NCBI RefSeq assembly: GCF_905220975.1
Contig: NZ_CAJNBK010000022.1
Coordinates: 52,881-116,880 of the forward strand
Source: Paraburkholderia haematera
GTDB taxonomy: Bacteria; Pseudomonadota; Gammaproteobacteria; Burkholderiales; Burkholderiaceae
Length of the DNA stretch: 64,000 nt
Reading direction: 5' to 3'
In this document: positions 52,900 through 60,594 of the stretch, one piece after another
How positions within the stretch are numbered: position 1 is the first letter of the stretch
Layout of the letters: each line of letters starts with the position of its first letter
The notes under the pieces: generated by a model
What the model saw: the letters and a program-made list of their open reading frames with translations, nothing else
Told to the model about the DNA's origin: nothing
The model's database searches: none
Position numbers and translations under genes: made by a program

Positions 52900-54174
52900 C
52901 TAGCCCACGCGCCGCAAGAATTCCCGTGCGAAAGTGAAAAGCGTCGACTCTTCGCCCGCCCGCCCCACCAATTGCACAGCGGTTCGCGGTCCCTTCTGAT
53001 GGCCATGCGCGGCTGGGATCGTCAGAACCGGCAACCCAGTCAGAGAGAACGGCCTGGTGAACAGACCTGCCGCATCGGCAGCCTTTACTTCGTTTCCGTT
53101 GAGCATCACGTTGGCTTGGTTGATGACGAGAGCGTTGATCGGCACCACCGGCGCAACGATGACATCTACGTCGTCGGCATCGAAGACTGCCCGCACGGAT
53201 CTTCCAAGACGATCCTGAGCGCGCCTAGCAAGTTCGTAGTCGGTCATCCGGATGCTGGCCGCAGCCGACAGTCTCTCTGCGATTGAGTCACTATAAAGAC
53301 TAGGCATGTTCCGTAGTCTTGCCGAATGGTTCGCAACTGCTTCGAACGCCGTGAGCAGCGAGGCGGCCGCTAGGCTTTCCTCGATATGGGTCAATGCAAG
53401 ATCTGGACTTTCGGGCCATTCGGATCGGACTTTGGCAAAGGCCTCGCGCACGGGCGCACTGCTGAGATGTCGATAATCGCCCGTTGCGAAACCCGGCACC
53501 AGTTCTCCATGACTAGCTAGACTCGAATCGGCTGGATTCAACGCGAACCAAACGGACGCGAGAGTATCCAGCGAGCAGGCGAGAATTCCGGCGTGATCAA
53601 GGCTTGGTGCAAGCGGCATGCTGCCCGTCAGCTGCAGGCCGCCGTAGGTCGGTTTCAGTGAAAAGATTCCACAGAAGGCGGCGGGCACTCTAACCGAACC
53701 GTTGGTGTCAGAGCCCACGGCGAAAGGGACGATGTCCGCTGCCACGGCAACCGCCGAGCCGCTCGATGATCCCCCGGTGTACAGTTCGCGATTCATCGGG
53801 TTAATGACCCGACCGTGGTGCGGGTTGTCCCCGAGAAATCCGTACGCGTACTCATCCATATGAGCGGTACCGAGAAGTATTGCACCCGCATCCGCGAGCC
53901 GACGTACGAGCCAAGCATCTTGGTCTGCTACCGCTATGGAGTCATCGGTGGGGCCGCCCGCCAGTGTCCGAATCCCTTTCACATCAAAAAGGTTCTTGAC
54001 CACGTACGGCATACCAGCGAGCGGCGGCACCGATAGTCCAGCAGTGGCACGGCTGTCCAGCCGTGCGGCTTCCTGCAGCGCCCGGTCGCGCAATATCTGT
54101 GACATGCAGTTCCACTCGTCAGCGGATGCGCGATCTATGGTGCGCACAATCTCCTCTACGATCGTTTTAGCCAT
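52900..54174 (-). CDS. Amidase (amidase signature family, AtzE-like)
   Basis: The ATG at 54172-54174 overlaps the stop of the small gene before it by 8 bp. The 424-residue protein has the catalytic triad of the family: K60 (GMPYVVKNLFDVKG), the cis-Ser in TGGSSSGSAVAVAAD (about S137), and nucleophile S160 (VGSDTNGSVRVPAAFCGIFS). It hydrolyses an amide or carbamoyl bond. Together with an AtzG-like small subunit it resembles the AtzE/AtzG pair. In this operon it may release the amino nitrogen of a ring-cleavage product as ammonia; the substrate is inferred only. Confidence 0.92.
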   Translation of the reverse strand: MAKTIVEEIVRTIDRASADEWNCMSQILRDRALQEAARLDSRATAGLSVPPLAGMPYVVKNLFDVKGIRTLAGGPTDDSIAVADQDAWLVRRLADAGAILLGTAHMDEYAYGFLGDNPHHGRVINPMNRELYTGGSSSGSAVAVAADIVPFAVGSDTNGSVRVPAAFCGIFSLKPTYGGLQLTGSMPLAPSLDHAGILACSLDTLASVWFALNPADSSLASHGELVPGFATGDYRHLSSAPVREAFAKVRSEWPESPDLALTHIEESLAAASLLTAFEAVANHSARLRNMPSLYSDSIAERLSAAASIRMTDYELARRAQDRLGRSVRAVFDADDVDVIVAPVVPINALVINQANVMLNGNEVKAADAAGLFTRPFSLTGLPVLTIPAAHGHQKGPRTAVQLVGRAGEESTLFTFAREFLRRVG

Positions 54175-54352
54175 CACAATTCACCGGCTTCGTGGACGAA
54201 ATCTCCTGGAGGCGCCATAGAAAGTCTGCGCACGCCGACAACCGGTCCACGCTGGCGCTGTGAGGCAGCCAGTTCGACCCAGCCGGCAATGCACCTTTGT
54301 CGATCGCGCTCAATTGCCCCAACAACCGGTATGGCAAGCCGATTTCGTCCAT
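54167..54352 (-). CDS. AtzG-like (DUF4089-type) small subunit for the amidase
   Basis: The 61-residue product starts directly after the YciI stop (TAG then ATG) and its stop overlaps the amidase start, so all three are coupled. Its second half LPAGSNWLPHSASVDRLSAC, then ADFLWRLQE, fits the pattern of AtzG/GatC-like helical partners (L-P-x3-W…L-x-R-L…A). In AtzE-type enzymes the small protein forms a complex with the amidase. Length and position support it; sequence similarity alone is weak. Confidence 0.6.
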   Translation of the reverse strand: MDEIGLPYRLLGQLSAIDKGALPAGSNWLPHSASVDRLSACADFLWRLQEISSTKPVNCDG

Positions 54353-54670
54353 CTACTTGCCATCCACCGATTGCGGCGCTAGCTCGGGGCGCCATTGAGC
54401 ACGACGCATACGGATGATGTCCACGCTCGCGTAGAGCCCTGCACGGCGGAATGGCTCGTTGACAGAGAAGGCTTCCGCTTCGGCACGGCTTCCAACATTG
54501 AGAATGAGCGTACTACCCACCCTCGTCTCGCCGTCTTCGTCGAGCATCGCGCCGCCGAGCACGATAAGTCCCGCATGGTCCGCGAGATAAGCGAGATGGG
54601 CTTCCTTGTGCATCGTCCGAACGTGCACCGACACCCGCGGGTTGTCCTTGCAATAAAGGATGTAGAGCAT
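54353..54670 (-). CDS. YciI-like protein, copy 2
   Basis: This 105-residue protein (MLYILYCKDNPRVSVHVRTM) has the YciI fold with H-x-x-Y-L region HKEAHLAYLADHAGLIVLGG and DGETRVGSTLILNVGSRAEA. It is 3 bp from the dioxygenase stop upstream and abuts the small subunit downstream, so it is firmly in the operon. It differs clearly from the other two YciI copies (different N-terminus, CKD instead of FRG), so it may act on a different intermediate. Confidence 0.85.
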   Translation of the reverse strand: MLYILYCKDNPRVSVHVRTMHKEAHLAYLADHAGLIVLGGAMLDEDGETRVGSTLILNVGSRAEAEAFSVNEPFRRAGLYASVDIIRMRRAQWRPELAPQSVDGK

Positions 54671-54673
54671 GTC

Positions 54674-55222
54674 TTATCTCCAGTCGTCACCGGTCCACTG
54701 CGGTGTTTTGGTCGGATCGGGAAGTACCGAGCTGCACTTCTTGCAGGTGCGTAGGTGCTCGTCCTCGTTAAACTCCTGGACGTAACGCTTGAGATTTGTT
54801 TCTATATCCTCGCACCAGAAATACACACTATGTAATTTGTTTCCGCAGTTCTCGCAGAACCACGCGATTCCGTCTTCCTCACCTTCCAAACGTGGTCGCT
54901 CGATGACCACCCCGACACTACCTGGAGGACGCCGTGGCGAGTGAAAGACGTTCTTTGGGAGATGGAAAATCTCGCCCTCGTTGATGCGATGCCGGACCAC
55001 CTTGCCGTCCTCGACAGTGTCAACAAATATGTGGCCGTGCAACTGATAGAAAATTTCGTCCCACGGGTCGATGTGGAAATCGTTGCGTGCGTTCGGACCT
55101 TTAATGATCTGAAAAATGAAATCGGTTTTCTTGAAGACTTCCCGATTGCCGATTGCGCCAAGCGACGTTGGCAAATGCTCTTCCGTCCACGCGTCTAGGT
55201 TGAACGCGTCTGGTATTTTCAT
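54674..55222 (-). CDS. 3-hydroxyanthranilate 3,4-dioxygenase
   Basis: The ATG at 55220-55222 has an AGGAG site; the one five codons upstream does not. The 182-residue cupin keeps all ligands of the bacterial enzyme: iron-binding H50, E56, H94 and a second, rubredoxin-like site with C123, C126, C160 and C163 (WFCENCGN; RTCKKCSS). It opens 3-hydroxyanthranilate to 2-amino-3-carboxymuconate semialdehyde. The usual next enzymes (decarboxylase, aminomuconate dehydrogenase and deaminase) are not in this window; amidase and reductase genes flank it instead. It may therefore use a related aminophenol. Confidence 0.92.
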   Translation of the reverse strand: MKIPDAFNLDAWTEEHLPTSLGAIGNREVFKKTDFIFQIIKGPNARNDFHIDPWDEIFYQLHGHIFVDTVEDGKVVRHRINEGEIFHLPKNVFHSPRRPPGSVGVVIERPRLEGEEDGIAWFCENCGNKLHSVYFWCEDIETNLKRYVQEFNEDEHLRTCKKCSSVLPDPTKTPQWTGDDWR

Positions 55223-55259
55223 TTTCTTCTCCTGCATCTAGTTTCAATTCGATGTGTTG

Positions 55260-56342
55260 TTACTTGGCCGCAAGATCGCCTGCATACGCTTGAGCAAGAA
55301 TAGCGTGTACATCGCCGACGGCGACGGGCCGCGGATTCGCGACGGGTGTTTCCAAGACCAGTCGCGCCACTGCCGGTATCTGGGCAGTTGTCAGCCCAAG
55401 CGACTTAAGGGTTGGAGGCGCTCCAAGTCGTATGGATAATTCCGCCAAACCTCTCGCCAAAGACCGTCCGGGGAACAGTCCGCTCAACTGAGCGAGAGCC
55501 GCCGCATGGTCAAAGTTCCAGTCGACGGAATAGGGCAAAAGAACGGTATGTGTCTGCGCGTGCGGAAGTCCAAACGTTCCGCCCAGTACATGACAGATGC
55601 GGTGATGCAGTCCCATCCCTACTTGGGATAGCACCTCACCACAGAGCCACGAACCGGTTAGGCACAATACTGCCGCTTGATCTGATTGACCCTTCGATGC
55701 GGCAAGCTCCTGCAAACCCGCTACCATCTTGCGGATACCGGTTTCGGCCAACGACTGCGTAAGGGGGTTAGCTTGCGGTGCATACAGCGCCTCGATTGCG
55801 TGAGCAACCGCGTTGATGCCGCTACACACGGCGACATCCAACGGCAGGCTCCCGAGAAGAGAGTGATCGTAGATGATCGTTTTCGGCAGGACGGCGGGAT
55901 TTCTGACGGTGTGCTTCACCCCGTTTGCGGTCAAGCCAAAGTTCCATGTCACTTCTGAGCCGGAGAAGTTTGTCGGAATGGCAATGATCGGAAGACCCAA
56001 GCGGTCGCTCACTGCCTTAGCCGTATCGAGCGACGACCCGCCACCGAAGACCAGCAGTCCGTCAGCATCGCAGTTGCGCGCTGCCTCGACAGCACCGACG
56101 ACGCTAGCCTCCGGCACATGCGGTACGACATCCGTAAATCTGCCGCCGGACAGCCGCTTCGCATCGTTGCCCCCAACGGCATCGAAATGCCGCGCCAGTT
56201 CGTCAGAACTGATGAGGAGAAACCGCTGTATGCCCGCAGCGGAAATCTCGTCCGCGAGTACGTCGACAATCGCCCTACTCCAAACGATGCGATGTCCTCG
56301 AAGATCAAGCGCAAAGTCCGCGCTCTTTGTGCTATCGGCCAT
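55260..56342 (-). CDS. Iron-containing alcohol dehydrogenase / maleylacetate reductase-like
   Basis: The ATG at 56340-56342 overlaps the upstream YciI gene by 11 bp. The 360-residue protein has the group III dehydrogenase fold: NAD(P) site GLLVFGGGSSLDTAKAVSDR, then PTNFSGSEVTWNFGLTANGV, and His residues in VAHAIEALYAP and MGLHHRICHVLGGTFGLPHA. It resembles maleylacetate reductases, which make 3-oxoadipate from maleylacetate with NAD(P)H. Its place next to a ring-cleavage enzyme supports a role on a maleylacetate-like product; the exact substrate is inference. Confidence 0.87.
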   Translation of the reverse strand: MADSTKSADFALDLRGHRIVWSRAIVDVLADEISAAGIQRFLLISSDELARHFDAVGGNDAKRLSGGRFTDVVPHVPEASVVGAVEAARNCDADGLLVFGGGSSLDTAKAVSDRLGLPIIAIPTNFSGSEVTWNFGLTANGVKHTVRNPAVLPKTIIYDHSLLGSLPLDVAVCSGINAVAHAIEALYAPQANPLTQSLAETGIRKMVAGLQELAASKGQSDQAAVLCLTGSWLCGEVLSQVGMGLHHRICHVLGGTFGLPHAQTHTVLLPYSVDWNFDHAAALAQLSGLFPGRSLARGLAELSIRLGAPPTLKSLGLTTAQIPAVARLVLETPVANPRPVAVGDVHAILAQAYAGDLAAK

Positions 56343-56634
56343 AAGACCACCCCCACCGATCAATCGACGCCATCGCGAACAGTCCGGCGTTGTAGAACGG
56401 TTCGGCGCTGAGCCATGCCTCCACGTCCTGCTTTGAGTCGGCCTCAAGAATCAGGCATGACCCGATAGTTTGATCCTGAGCGTCATACAGCGGGCCGCCG
56501 TAAATCATCTTCACCGACGCCTCCTGACGTACATATTCTCGATGTGACTCGAGCAAGGTGTCGCGTATCCGATTCAACCCATCGTGATCGATGCCGCGAA
56601 ATACAAAGAACAATCTATCCAATCTAACCTCCAT
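56332..56634 (-). CDS. YciI-like protein, copy 3
   Basis: The frame opens with ATG at 56634. A TTG at 56620-56622 behind the GGAGGT contained in the first codons is an alternative and gives an N-terminus like copy 1 (MDRLFFVFRGIDHDGLNR against MEKQLFIFRGIDHADSGK). The ~96-100-residue protein has KMIYGGPLYDAQDQTIGSCL, matching YciI. It is first in the operon. Copies 1 and 3 are close paralogues, implying duplication within the pathway. Confidence 0.83.
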   Translation of the reverse strand: MEVRLDRLFFVFRGIDHDGLNRIRDTLLESHREYVRQEASVKMIYGGPLYDAQDQTIGSCLILEADSKQDVEAWLSAEPFYNAGLFAMASIDRWGWSYGR

Positions 56635-57586
56635 TCATATCCACCATGACGCCATTGCACGCCTGATTCAGGGAAGGCCGCGCGCCGGAAAACGGCTTAC
56701 GGCTATATTCGGTATCGGTAAGAAAATCAAGGAACGTCGAATAAAATTCGACGACACTGACTTCTCACTTCAGTTAAGCCGCGTGCCATCGATCGGACCG
56801 TAGCATTCGCAAATGATAATTGGCCGGTAGCGTGTTCGGCGTCTCATTCAAGCCCGTCGGCGAGCGCATTTTTGAATTGGATCGATCCGGCCACGGTTTT
56901 GAGTTGGCCCCGTCTATCGCGGAGCCGCCAACCAACTTCAATAGCCCTCCCGCGCTACATTCCCGACCGCACCAAACGCCATTCGGACAAAGCTTTCCAG
57001 AGCGCTCAGCATCATTCCTTTGAAGTAGCTTGCGCACGCACGTTGTGCGTCATGAGCAACAAGCTGCGAAGACGAATAGCGCCTAGAGACGAATACGATG
57101 CAATAACTCCAACCACCACGAATCCGCCCCGGTAAATTTCGAACGACTATTACATCGGATGCAGCGCGAAGACCGCATACCGCAAGCGATAACCGAAATG
57201 GCACTAAACTTTCATCCATAAGTTTTCCTACACTCTCCGACAACGCGAAAAGCAAATGGTTTGACCTAGAAGAGATGGTCGCCACTTGCCCATTCGCCAA
57301 CAACGGATTCAAGCTCCGCATCAAGAGTGAGTCACCAATCGACGGTCAATCGTGAAATTTCACAATGGAGCCCGCCTATCGAATGTCTTGAGTGCTTCCG
57401 CCCGCACACGCGAGGCTACGATAGCAACCGTTCGCGCACCCACTCGGTTGATCGACGTCACGCAATATGAAGAGAGCTCTCTCCGTAGGAAACTTCAGTT
57501 CGAGTTTGAGTCGCGATGGCTGGCAACCTCATATCACCACAAGGCCACCTAGTTATTACCCAACAGCCGAACAGCGCGCTCAACAT
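56635..57586. other. Intergenic region before the IS5 element (952 bp)
   Basis: Upstream of the catabolic operon. A 128-codon minus-strand frame (56938-57324; FALSESVGKLMDESLVPFRL) and others are open, but none shows a known domain. A promoter for the operon is expected near its left end, but nothing is strong enough to mark. Confidence 0.5.
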
Positions 57587-57590
57587 CTAA

Positions 57591-58703
57591 GGAAGGTCTG
57601 CGCAACTCGTTTTCGGAGCGCCGACCTTTTTGCCAATTAAATCCTATGTGTGATTAGAGTCTGCTGACATGGGCCGTCCGGCTTTTGAACCGTTACGGCC
57701 ATCCACAGGTTGCCCAGCGCAAACAGCGTCGTGATCTGGCCAGTGTTCTTCATCAACCCGCGGTACCGTGTCTTCGTGTAGCCGATCTGCCGCTTGAGAA
57801 CACGGAACGGATGTTCAACCTTGGCGCGGATACCAGCCTTCAGACGTTCGATTTCATCGTATATCGCGTCCAGCCGATCGCTCAGGTCCAGTTGTCTGCG
57901 CCTGCCTGGTTTCATCGCGACATGCCAGCGAACCGAATTCGCCTTGCAGCGTTTTTCGATACCCTGATAGCCGTCGTCAGCGTACACATCCGTTTCCTGG
58001 CCGTGCAATAACGCTTCGGCTGCATTGATATCGTGAACGTTGGCCGCTGTACCGATGACGGTGTGAACTAGGCCGAACTCCGCGTCCACGCCGACGTGGG
58101 CCTTCATCCCGAAGTACCATTGATTCCCCTTCTTCACCTGGTGCATTTCCGGGTCACGTTTGCCAGGGCCGTTCTTCGTCGAGCTGGCTGCTGAAATCGA
58201 GGTAGCGTCGACCGCGGATCCTGTCTCGAGCATCAAGCCTTTTTCGCTCAGGATCTCATTGACCAGTGTGAGCATCTGCGCTGCCAGCCCGTGCGTTTCG
58301 AGCAGGTGACGGAACCGGAGAATCGTGCTCTCGTCCGGCAAACGCGTCACACCCCCGTCCAGCCCTGCAAAGTCGCGGTAAAGCGGCACGTCATAAAGGG
58401 CCTCTTCCATCGCCGGGTCCGACAGACCAAACCACTGCTGCATGAAATGGAACTGCAACATCGTCGCAATCGGGAACGGCGGTCGCTCAGTCTTACCGGT
58501 CGGATAGTACGGTTCGATCAGCGCAATCAATCTCGCCCAAGGCACAACGCGCATCATCTCATCAAGAAATTCCCGCTTGCGCGTGCGTTTCGTTGAAAGA
58601 TCCAGACCAAGACCAAGCTGTGTCATCAAGGCACTCCTTAAACTTTCCTATCTCCCAGGATAGTCCACCCGGACGTCGACGCCATGACTTTTGCAGACCT
58701 TCC
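57591..58703 (-). mobile_element. IS5-family insertion sequence, complete, with target duplication
   Basis: The 1113-bp element has inverted ends GGAAGGTCTGC (57591-57601) and GCAGACCTTCC (58693-58703). The 4-bp duplication CTAA flanks it at 57587-57590 and 58704-58707, as expected for the IS5 CTAR targets. One intact transposase gene fills it. It appears to be a recent, simple insertion. It sits exactly at one end of a 205-bp inverted repeat. Confidence 0.92.
57637..58626 (-). CDS. IS5-family transposase
   Basis: The ATG at 58624-58626 gives 329 residues. It has the N-terminal DUF772-type region (PPFPIATMLQFHFMQQWFGL) and a DDE domain: the first D in GSAVDATSISAASSTKN, the second in DVYADDGYQGIEKRC, and E in KAGIRAKVEHPFRVLKRQIG. 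The gene is intact, so the element may still move. Confidence 0.94.
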   Translation of the reverse strand: MTQLGLGLDLSTKRTRKREFLDEMMRVVPWARLIALIEPYYPTGKTERPPFPIATMLQFHFMQQWFGLSDPAMEEALYDVPLYRDFAGLDGGVTRLPDESTILRFRHLLETHGLAAQMLTLVNEILSEKGLMLETGSAVDATSISAASSTKNGPGKRDPEMHQVKKGNQWYFGMKAHVGVDAEFGLVHTVIGTAANVHDINAAEALLHGQETDVYADDGYQGIEKRCKANSVRWHVAMKPGRRRQLDLSDRLDAIYDEIERLKAGIRAKVEHPFRVLKRQIGYTKTRYRGLMKNTGQITTLFALGNLWMAVTVQKPDGPCQQTLITHRI

Positions 58704-58705
58704 CT

Positions 58706-58910
58706 AAGCCGAACTCGTTGGAAATGACTTTGCAGTCTCCGGATCTCTCAACATGTCTGTGCATCCATCGAGGTTCCATTACATCACGAATCAGAGGCTC
58801 GCAATCGTCCCATCGACTAGACGATCATTCCATCTGGAGGGACTATCATGGGTTCCGACACGGCATCGACCCGTGCGATATGACGATAAGATGTAAAGTG
58901 TGGTCATTAC
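58706..58910 (+). repeat. 205-bp inverted repeat, left copy (racemase gene fragment)
   Basis: The reverse complement of this segment occurs at 60390-60594, essentially identical (one difference seen near the IS6 end). The left copy is clipped exactly by the IS5 right end and the IS6 left end, showing that it was left behind by IS-mediated rearrangement. In the other copy it is part of a racemase gene. Confidence 0.9.
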
Positions 58911-59747
58911 GGCTCCGGTGCAAATCGGAGAAGCCAGTAGGTTAAGCTCCGGTTTTGACTAGCGCGGGCAGGCTATGAGTAAGCTGACAGACGTCGACAG
59001 GCTGTTTAACGGCCGCCACTTCGACCACGAAGTCATCGTCCTGTGTGTGCGTTGGTACCTGCGTTACAAGCTCGGTTTTTGAGACCTCGTTGAAATGATG
59101 GCCGAGCGCGGGCTGTCGCTCGCGCACACCACGATCATGCGCTGGGTCAAACGCTTCACGCCGGAGTTCCTCAAGCGCTGGGACCGGTTTGCAAAATCCG
59201 CGGGTCGCTCGTGGAAAGTCGACGAAACGTATGTGAAAGTCCGTGGCAAATGGGTCTATCTTTACCGTGCAGTTGACCGCGCGGGAAAGACGGTCGACTT
59301 CCGGCTCAGCGCCAGGCGCGATGTCGCTGCGGCCAAGGCTTTCTTCGCGAAAGCGATCAGGAGTCAAGGGCTCGCTCCGAAGACAATCACACTGGACGGT
59401 TACGCTGCGTCTCACCGCGCGGTGCGGGAAATGAAGGCGGACCAGTTTCTGCCCGCGGACACGACGTTGCGATCGTCGAAGTATTTGAACAATTTGATCG
59501 AGCAGGATCATCGCAACATCAGGTCCAGGGTCAACGCAATGCTCGGCTTCAAACGCTTCAGGAATGCGGCCATTACGATATCGGGCGTGGAGTTGATGCA
59601 TGGCATTCGCAAAGGTCAGTTCAACCTCGCACGGTTGTGCCTCAAAGATACCACTGCGCCCGCTGTTTGGAAGTCAGTCCTTTCAGCACGATGATGCAAT
59701 AGTGAATACACCGTCTTTCGCTTGCGCCCGAAATTTGCACCACAGCC
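58911..59747 (+). mobile_element. IS6-family insertion sequence, copy 1
   Basis: The 837-bp element begins GGCTCCGGTGCAAATCGG and ends with the inverse of GGCTGTGGTGCAAATTTCGG, IS6-like ends. A nearly identical 837-bp copy is at 61537 in the same orientation. No 8-bp target duplication flanks it (left flank GTCATTAC, right flank GAAAGCAG), consistent with later recombination or deletion. Its transposase frame contains an internal TGA. Confidence 0.9.
58975..59694 (+). pseudogene. IS6-family transposase with internal stop, copy 1
   Basis: The ATG at 58975 reads MSKLTDVDRLFNGRHFDHEV to a TGA at 59080-59082. In the same frame the protein continues DLVEMMAERGLSLAHTTIMR, the DDE core (WKVDETYVKVRGKWVYLYRA, TITLDGYAASHRAV, LIEQDHRNIRSRV), and LSAR. 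The TGA replaces an Arg-type codon in YKL-x-x-RDLVEMM of relatives. Restart at ATG 59095 would give 199 residues lacking the N-terminal region. Copy 2 has the same TGA. Confidence 0.85.
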
Positions 59748-60389
59748 GAAAGCAGCAGCTAAGAGGCTCGAGTTCGAGTTGGATTCGCTGGCATGACGAA
59801 TCTTATTCGTGGCAATTAAATAAAAAATTTATTAATAATTTTTTCACTTAGGCAGACTAAATTCAAAACGGCGGTATGGCAATGTTTCGCGGAAGGTGTT
59901 CTCCGGTTGATTTCCTAATCAGACATGACGGAAACCAGTGCGAACAAATTGGAATGTCCAACACTCCCATCGCCCAGATAGCCCAGAATCTTGAGGTGAA
60001 CTTCTACCCGCACCTGATTGCCGATATGTCTCAATTCGCACTTATATAGCGATGCGGTTTTGTTTTCTTTATCGTAGACATAGGGCCACCTGCTGATCTC
60101 CTGCGCGACCGGGGTATCGGACAGAGTCTTGTAGTCCAGAAGGACTGTGGGAGAATTCAGCGTCACTACCGAGCCGACGTCAGCAAAGCTGGTCGAGAAT
60201 TCATGGGGTAGTACCGACTGATGTGGCAAAGCCGGAGGAATCATCGTTCAACCGCCGTGGTGAATTGGAGGACGTTCATCGGAGAATGGGCGCGTGCAGC
60301 GGTGCTTAGGCCGCCGACCGATATATGGAGCGCGTGAACATTGGTTCGCTCCGGAACCTCCTTTCGCTGCTGATCAATCCCACGGTCTA
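59748..60389. other. Gap between IS6 copy 1 and the inverted repeat
   Basis: About 640 bp, AT-rich at 59815-59850. Apart from the hypothetical frame at 59915-60244 nothing is recognisable. No gene boundary or further IS end was seen. Confidence 0.5.
59915..60244 (-). CDS. Hypothetical protein (109 residues), low confidence
   Basis: A minus-strand frame from an ATG at 60242-60244 encodes a balanced-looking protein (SVVTLNSPTVLLDYKTLSDT, SLYKCELRHIGNQVRVEVHL) without signal peptide or membrane segment. No family is recognised and no clear ribosome binding site is present. It lies between rearranged segments and may be a fragment of a longer gene. Confidence 0.35.
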   Translation of the reverse strand: MIPPALPHQSVLPHEFSTSFADVGSVVTLNSPTVLLDYKTLSDTPVAQEISRWPYVYDKENKTASLYKCELRHIGNQVRVEVHLKILGYLGDGSVGHSNLFALVSVMSD

Positions 60390-60594
60390 GTAATGACGAC
60401 ACTTTACATCTTATCGTCATATCGCACGGGTCGATGCCGTGTCGGAACCCATGATAGTCCCTCCAGATGGAATGATCGTCTAGTCGATGGGACGATTGCG
60501 AGCCTCTGATTCGTGATGTAATGGAACCTCGATGGATGCACAGACATGTTGAGAGATCCGGAGACTGCAAAGTCATTTCCAACGAGTTCGGCTT
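60390..60594 (-). repeat. 205-bp inverted repeat, right copy
   Basis: Reverse complement of 58706-58910. This copy is continuous with the racemase pseudogene to its right and so is likely the original; the left copy is the displaced piece. Confidence 0.9.
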
